From assembly GCA_012837465.1 (NCBI GenBank), contig DURG01000388.1:1-8983 (forward strand): 8,983 nucleotides of DNA, given 5' to 3'. Shown in pieces: positions 6,340 to 8,983 of the stretch. The stretch comes from Propionibacterium sp. (GTDB taxonomy: Bacteria > Actinomycetota > Actinomycetes > Propionibacteriales > Propionibacteriaceae). Every line of letters starts with the position of its first letter. The first letter of the stretch is position 1. The notes under the pieces were generated by a model, which was not told the DNA's origin, made no database searches, and saw only the letters and a list, made by a program, of their open reading frames with translations. The translations under genes were made by a program, and so were the position numbers.

Positions 6340-6367
6340 GCTGTCACGATAGCCAGCGTGACCCCGG
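6330..6367. promoter_or_regulatory. 14-bp perfect palindrome over the flavodoxin start, -10 box in its loop
   Basis: CCGGGGTCACGCTG (6330-6343) is exactly mirrored by CAGCGTGACCCCGG (6354-6367), with a 10-base centre (6344-6353). The GTG start of the minus-strand flavodoxin gene (6337-6339) lies in one arm and the likely -10 box TATCGT (6346-6351, minus strand) lies in the centre. It could be an operator bound by a dimeric repressor, or an RNA hairpin that hides the start codon in read-through transcripts from the upstream gene. Confidence 0.75.
6346..6351 (-). promoter_or_regulatory. Probable -10 box (TATCGT) for a leaderless transcript
   Basis: Read on the minus strand, TATCGT fits TANNNT and ends 6 bases before the GTG at 6339. 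No Shine-Dalgarno sequence is present before the GTG. It sits in the centre of the 14-bp palindrome. Confidence 0.5.
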
Positions 6368-6384
6368 AACCCTGCGCGGGGTCA
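6359..6384 (-). other. Alternative 8-bp hairpin at the end of the Rv2466c-family gene
   Basis: On the minus strand TGACCCCG (6384-6377), which begins with the TGA stop, pairs with CGGGGTCA (6366-6359) across a 10-base loop. The second arm is shared with the 14-bp palindrome at 6330-6367, so the two hairpins cannot coexist in one RNA. No T-tract follows, so this is not a standard terminator. Confidence 0.5.
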
Positions 6385-6984
6385 GTCGAAGATCGGCCCC
6401 ACCGTGCGGGTGCGCTTGAGTTCGAAGAAGCCGGGGTAGGCGGTGACCTTGACGAAGCCGTCGAACAGGTCACCGGCCTCCTCGCCCTTCGGAGCGGGCG
6501 AGATGACGGGGCCGAACAGGCTCATGCCGTTGACGCGGATCACGGGGGTGCCCACCTCGTCGCCGACGGGGTCCATGCCCTCGTGGTGTGAGCGACGCAG
6601 GTCGTCGTCGACCGCATCGGTCTGCGCGACGTCGATGATGTCGGCATCGGCGCCCACCGCCTCGAGCGCCGCCTGCACGGTGCCGATGGAGATCTCCTCC
6701 TCGTTGGGGTGGAAGCGGGTGCCCAACTCGGTGTAGAACTCGGCGAGCTTGGCCGAGCCGTGACGCTGCTCCACGAGGAGCGCCGCACGGGCCGGCAGCC
6801 AGGCCTTGTCCATGAGCGCGCGGTAGTCGTCCGGGAGGTCGCGGCCGTCGTTGAGGACGGACAGGCTCATGACGTGGAAGGTGAGGTCGATGTCGCGGAC
6901 CTTCTCGACCTCCAGCATCCAGCGGGAGGTCATCCAGGCCCAGGGGCAGGTGGGATCGAACCAGAAGTCAACGGGAGTGCTCAT
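6382..6984 (-). CDS. Mycothiol-dependent nitroreductase Rv2466c family (DsbA-like) protein
   Basis: A 200-residue thioredoxin-fold protein with a DsbA-like helical insert. It closely follows Mycobacterium tuberculosis Rv2466c in motif order: DFWFDPTCPWAWMTSRW (6-22), FHVMSLSVLN (36-45), SHHEGMD (132-138), VGTPVIRVNG with the cis-proline at 147, FGPVIS, and the C-terminal FFELKRTRT (186-194). Rv2466c is a cytoplasmic mycothiol-dependent reductase. Here the active site is C13-P-W-A16, where Rv2466c has CPWC, so only one redox cysteine remains. The CPWA form is, as I recall, common in streptomycete homologues, and suggests a monothiol mechanism using mycothiol. The ATG at 6984 matches the start of similarity. 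No clear Shine-Dalgarno; a weak TGAGAT box ends 7 bases upstream. The next gene downstream is the flavodoxin-domain protein, a plausible redox partner. Confidence 0.92.
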   Translation of the reverse strand: MSTPVDFWFDPTCPWAWMTSRWMLEVEKVRDIDLTFHVMSLSVLNDGRDLPDDYRALMDKAWLPARAALLVEQRHGSAKLAEFYTELGTRFHPNEEEISIGTVQAALEAVGADADIIDVAQTDAVDDDLRRSHHEGMDPVGDEVGTPVIRVNGMSLFGPVISPAPKGEEAGDLFDGFVKVTAYPGFFELKRTRTVGPIFD

Positions 6985-6991
6985 GGCCCCA

Positions 6992-6997
6992 ATCTCA
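6992..6997 (-). promoter_or_regulatory. Weak candidate -10 box (TGAGAT)
   Basis: On the minus strand TGAGAT ends 7 bases before the ATG at 6984, the spacing seen at the better leaderless promoters here, but the second base is G and not A. A similar TCAGAT (3384-3389) ends 6 bases before the GH13 start. Confidence 0.25.
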
Positions 6998-7032
6998 CCA
7001 CAATCCGGTCCTAGAGCGTGATCCGGGACGGT

Positions 7033-7066
7033 TCCTGAGCCGCGAGCTCTGCGAGCGGTCGAAGGA
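7033..7066 (-). repeat. REP-like palindrome, copy in minus orientation
   Basis: On the minus strand TCCTTCGAC (7066-7058) and CTCAGGAACC (7039-7030) carry the same ends as the repeat at 2327-2381, here with 19 bases between TTCGAC and TCAGGA. An inner stem CCGC (7040-7043) with GCGG (7055-7058) extends the hairpin. It lies in the 225-base space between two minus-strand genes. Confidence 0.55.
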
Positions 7067-7104
7067 CGGATGGGTTCTCAGTCGACGCCCTTGTCACTTC
7101 GGGG

Positions 7105-7139
7105 CCCTTCGACCGGGCGCGGGGCGCCCGGTTCAGGGA
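7105..7139 (+). repeat. REP-like palindrome with GC-rich hairpin core
   Basis: CCCTTCGAC (7105-7113) and TCAGGGA (7133-7139) are again 19 bases apart. The core ACCGGGCGC (7112-7120) pairs perfectly with GCGCCCGGT (7124-7132) over a 3-base loop, and CCCT (7105-7108) pairs with AGGG (7135-7138) outside a small internal loop. It is in opposite orientation to the copy at 7033-7066, giving a head-to-head REP pair. It may help end transcription of the symporter gene, which stops at 7210 on the minus strand. Confidence 0.6.
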
Positions 7140-7140
7140 G

Positions 7141-7194
7141 CGTGCTTGGACGAAGGACGCGAGCGCCTCACGAAGGGCGGAGGAGCCAAGCACG
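7141..7194. repeat. 9-bp inverted repeat enclosing ACGAAGG direct repeats
   Basis: CGTGCTTGG (7141-7149) is mirrored by CCAAGCACG (7186-7194). Between them ACGAAGG occurs twice, at 7150-7156 and 7170-7176. It starts 16 bases beyond the symporter stop on the minus strand, so it could be the first hairpin of its transcript's 3' end, although no T-tract follows. Confidence 0.55.
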
Positions 7195-7209
7195 TCAGGC
7201 ACCAGTTGC

Positions 7210-8466
7210 TCAGCCGGCGAGCGCGTCAGCGGCTTCGACCTCCGCGCGGCCCGCGCTCTCCTCGGCCAGCTCGTCCTGGCCCTTGGAGCGGCGCACCAGC
7301 TTGTCGACGATGGCGGCGATCGCGCCGTCGCCGGTGACGTTGGTGGCGGTGCCGAAGGAGTCGATGGCGATGTAGGTGGCGATCATCAGGCCCACCTGGG
7401 CCTCGTTGAAGCCGAGCATCGACGACAGCAGGGCGACGGCCGTCATGATCGCGCCGCCGGGCACGCCGGGGGCGGCCACCATCATGATGCCGAGCATGAA
7501 GATGAACGCGACCATCAGGCCGGGCTGGATCTCGATGCCCGAAAGCATCATCACGGCCAGCGAGAAGCAGGTGATCTTGATCATCGAGCCGGCCAGGTGG
7601 ATGGTGGCGCACAGCGGGACGGCGAACGCCGCGACGGGCTGGGAGACGCCGTTCTTGAGGGCTTGGCGCAGCGTGACCGGGATGGTGGCGGCCGACGACG
7701 AGGTACCCAGCGCGGTGGCGTAGGCCGGCAGCATGGTGGCGAGCATCGAGAAGGGGTTCTTGCCGACGAAGGCGCCGGCCACCACGAACTGCAGCACCAG
7801 CATGAGCCACGTGAGGATGAACACGAACACGACGACGCCCAGGAACGCCAGGATGACGGTGGCCACCTGGCCGCCCTGCGTCATGTTCAGGAAGATGCCG
7901 AAGATGTAGAGCGGCAGCAGCGGGATGATCACCTTGGCGATCACCCAGTTGACCAGGCTGCGCAGCTCACGGAAGCCGCGCAGCAGGCCGCCGCCGTCGA
8001 TGGCGGTCAGCGCGATGCCGACGACGAAGGCCAGCACGACGGCGGTGGTGACGCCGAACAGGGGCGGGATGGGCAGTTCGAAGTAGGGGGTGAGCAGCGC
8101 CTCGTCCGGGTTGGTCAGGGAATCGGCGCCCTCGGGCAGCACGCGGGGCAGCACCAGCATGGAGGCGCCGTAGCCCATGAAGCCGCCGATGAGGGTGCTG
8201 AGGTAGGCGATGCCGGCGGTGATGGCCAGCCACTTGCCGGCACCGCGGCCGAGGTCCGCGATGGCCGGGGCGATGAGGCCGAGGATGATCAGCGGGATCG
8301 CGAAGCCCAGGAACTGACCGAAGAGCCCGTTGAAGGTGACGAAGATCCGCGTGGCCCAATCGGGCAGCACGGTGCCCAGCAGCACGCCCAGCACGATGGC
8401 CAGCACGATCTGGGGCAGCAGCCCGAAGGTGAACTTCCTCGGGGGCGCGGTTTGCTCAGCACTCAT
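7210..8466 (-). CDS. DAACS-family (glutamate/dicarboxylate:cation symporter-like) transporter with altered substrate site
   Basis: A 418-residue integral membrane protein of the dicarboxylate/amino acid:cation symporter family (PF00375). It has many hydrophobic segments, the first at about 15-35. The serine-rich hairpin TSSSAAT (255-261), the second hairpin APGVPGGA (332-339) and the last-helix motif DSFGTATNVTGD (369-380) identify it. Compared with archaeal GltPh, the last helix keeps Asp369, Thr373, Asn376 and Asp380, but the Arg that holds an acidic side chain is Gly372; the usual NMDGT motif reads HLAGS (290-294). Acidic substrates are therefore unlikely and sodium coupling may differ; a neutral amino acid such as serine or threonine is a reasonable inference. 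The ATG at 8466 is chosen because family similarity starts just after it and a TANNNT box lies six bases upstream; the frame stays open further 5' only by running over the kinase gene. The C-terminus (about 391-418) is charged and cytoplasmic. Confidence 0.9.
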   Translation of the reverse strand: MSAEQTAPPRKFTFGLLPQIVLAIVLGVLLGTVLPDWATRIFVTFNGLFGQFLGFAIPLIILGLIAPAIADLGRGAGKWLAITAGIAYLSTLIGGFMGYGASMLVLPRVLPEGADSLTNPDEALLTPYFELPIPPLFGVTTAVVLAFVVGIALTAIDGGGLLRGFRELRSLVNWVIAKVIIPLLPLYIFGIFLNMTQGGQVATVILAFLGVVVFVFILTWLMLVLQFVVAGAFVGKNPFSMLATMLPAYATALGTSSSAATIPVTLRQALKNGVSQPVAAFAVPLCATIHLAGSMIKITCFSLAVMMLSGIEIQPGLMVAFIFMLGIMMVAAPGVPGGAIMTAVALLSSMLGFNEAQVGLMIATYIAIDSFGTATNVTGDGAIAAIVDKLVRRSKGQDELAEESAGRAEVEAADALAG

Positions 8467-8472
8467 GGGAGA

Positions 8473-8478
8473 AAAGTA
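8473..8478 (-). promoter_or_regulatory. Probable -10 box (TACTTT) for a leaderless transcript
   Basis: Read on the minus strand, TACTTT fits TANNNT and ends 6 bases before the ATG at 8466. The six bases between are TCTCCC, with no Shine-Dalgarno character. The box lies in the 47-base gap after the kinase stop, so the symporter probably has its own promoter and is not solely read through from the kinase gene. Confidence 0.55.
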
Positions 8479-8513
8479 CTGCCCGTCGGTGCCAGTGCCC
8501 GGGCCGCGGTGGG

Positions 8514-8983
8514 CTACGTGAGACGCCGCGCCGCGGACAACGCCTGACGCACGTAGCCCCCGCGGAACAGCACCACGTGCACCAGCAGCATGTGGAGTTG
8601 GTGGAGGCCCACGCGCTCGCGCCAGCCGTCGGCCAGCGGACTGACCTCGTGGTAGCCGGCGATGGTGGCCTCGAGGTGCGGGGAGCCGAACAGCGCCAAC
8701 TCCGCGAGGTCGGTCTCGGCGTGGCCGCCGTTGGCGCACGGGTCGATGAGGGTGCCGACGGCGCCGTCGGCCGTGCGGGCCCACACGACGTTGCCGCCCC
8801 ACAGGTCGCCGTGGATCCGGGCGACCTCCCCGCAGAGCGCCGGTTGCGGGTAGTCGAAGCGGCCGGAGGCGACGGCGTCGCAGGCCCGGTGGAGCAGCGC
8901 GGCGTCGTCCGGGTCGAGGAACCCGGCCTGGCGCACGTAGGGGCGCAGCCGGGCCTCGGCGTAGTACTCGCCGAAGCCGCCGA
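8514..8983 (-). CDS. Fructosamine kinase family protein, C-terminal part
   Basis: About 155 C-terminal residues are in the window; the start lies beyond the right edge, where the frame stays open (EYYAEARLRPYVRQAG near the edge). The full family is about 250-300 residues. The protein-kinase-like/aminoglycoside-phosphotransferase fold is shown by RIHGDLWGGNVVW (catalytic loop with the HGDxxxxN signature), LIDPCANGGHAETDLAELALFGSPH (metal-binding IDP and the strongly conserved GGHxETDLAxLxLFG block) and a helical C-terminus. Family members (PF03881) phosphorylate fructosamines or ribulosamines on glycated amines, a deglycation step in the cytoplasm; the bacterial substrate is inferred. The TAG stop is 47 bases upstream of the symporter gene on the same strand. 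Confidence 0.9.
   Translation of the reverse strand, partial: GGFGEYYAEARLRPYVRQAGFLDPDDAALLHRACDAVASGRFDYPQPALCGEVARIHGDLWGGNVVWARTADGAVGTLIDPCANGGHAETDLAELALFGSPHLEATIAGYHEVSPLADGWRERVGLHQLHMLLVHVVLFRGGYVRQALSAARRLT

Noticed and set aside
7011..7202. Small minus-strand open frame (63 codons) between the symporter and the Rv2466c-family gene
   Set aside because: It reads straight through three inverted repeats, has no ribosome binding site, and matches nothing I recognise.
7597..8547. Plus-strand open frame (316 codons) opposite the symporter gene, rich in Asp, Gln, His and Glu
   Set aside because: Composition is what the reverse complement of hydrophobic membrane-protein codons produces; it crosses the symporter start and the intergenic gap.
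8467..8802. N-terminal extension of the symporter frame
   Set aside because: It overlaps the well-supported kinase gene in another frame and is Arg/Pro/Gly-rich; the membrane protein begins at 8466.

Overview
The window comes from a GC-rich bacterial chromosome, most likely an actinomycete (Actinomycetota). The signs are the codon use, a mycothiol-dependent nitroreductase (Rv2466c) family protein, an LPXTG-type C-terminus, and several start codons that sit 6-7 bases after a TANNNT box, as in leaderless actinobacterial transcripts. The Propionibacteriaceae or a related family is a plausible guess, but the sequence alone does not fix it. There are no rRNA or tRNA genes, no CRISPR array and no transposase.

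Layout: (1) 1-111 (+) is the tail of a secreted-looking Lys/Pro/Asp-rich protein that ends in LPKTG plus one Arg, followed by a strong hairpin terminator. (2) 192-1859 (+) is a DUF885 zinc-peptidase-like protein. (3) 1860-2421 is a 562-base gene-free stretch with three tandem 31/32-bp repeats, a 20-bp imperfect inverted repeat spanning 92 bp, and a REP-like palindrome. (4) 2422-5054 (+) is a two-gene unit: a luciferase-like flavin oxidoreductase followed within 17 bases by a trehalose-synthase-like GH13 enzyme. (5) 5115-5867 (+) is a probable Tat-exported lipoprotein with an extensin-like/M15-type zinc peptidase fold. (6) On the minus strand, converging with it and overlapping by 11 bp, are a flavodoxin-domain protein (5857-6339) and, upstream of that, an Rv2466c-family thiol oxidoreductase (6382-6984). 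(7) 6985-7209 is packed with inverted repeats. (8) Also on the minus strand are a DAACS-family symporter (7210-8466) and, upstream, the C-terminal half of a fructosamine kinase (8514 to the window edge).

How they may work together: most genes are housekeeping or accessory metabolism and not an obvious single pathway. Two pairings stand out: flavin oxidoreductase + GH13 enzyme (sugar-related, translationally close), and flavodoxin + mycothiol-type reductase (redox). The most unusual signal is at the flavodoxin start, where a 14-bp perfect palindrome encloses the likely -10 box and covers the GTG start. One arm can instead pair with the stop region of the upstream gene. No obvious new defence or mobile system is visible.
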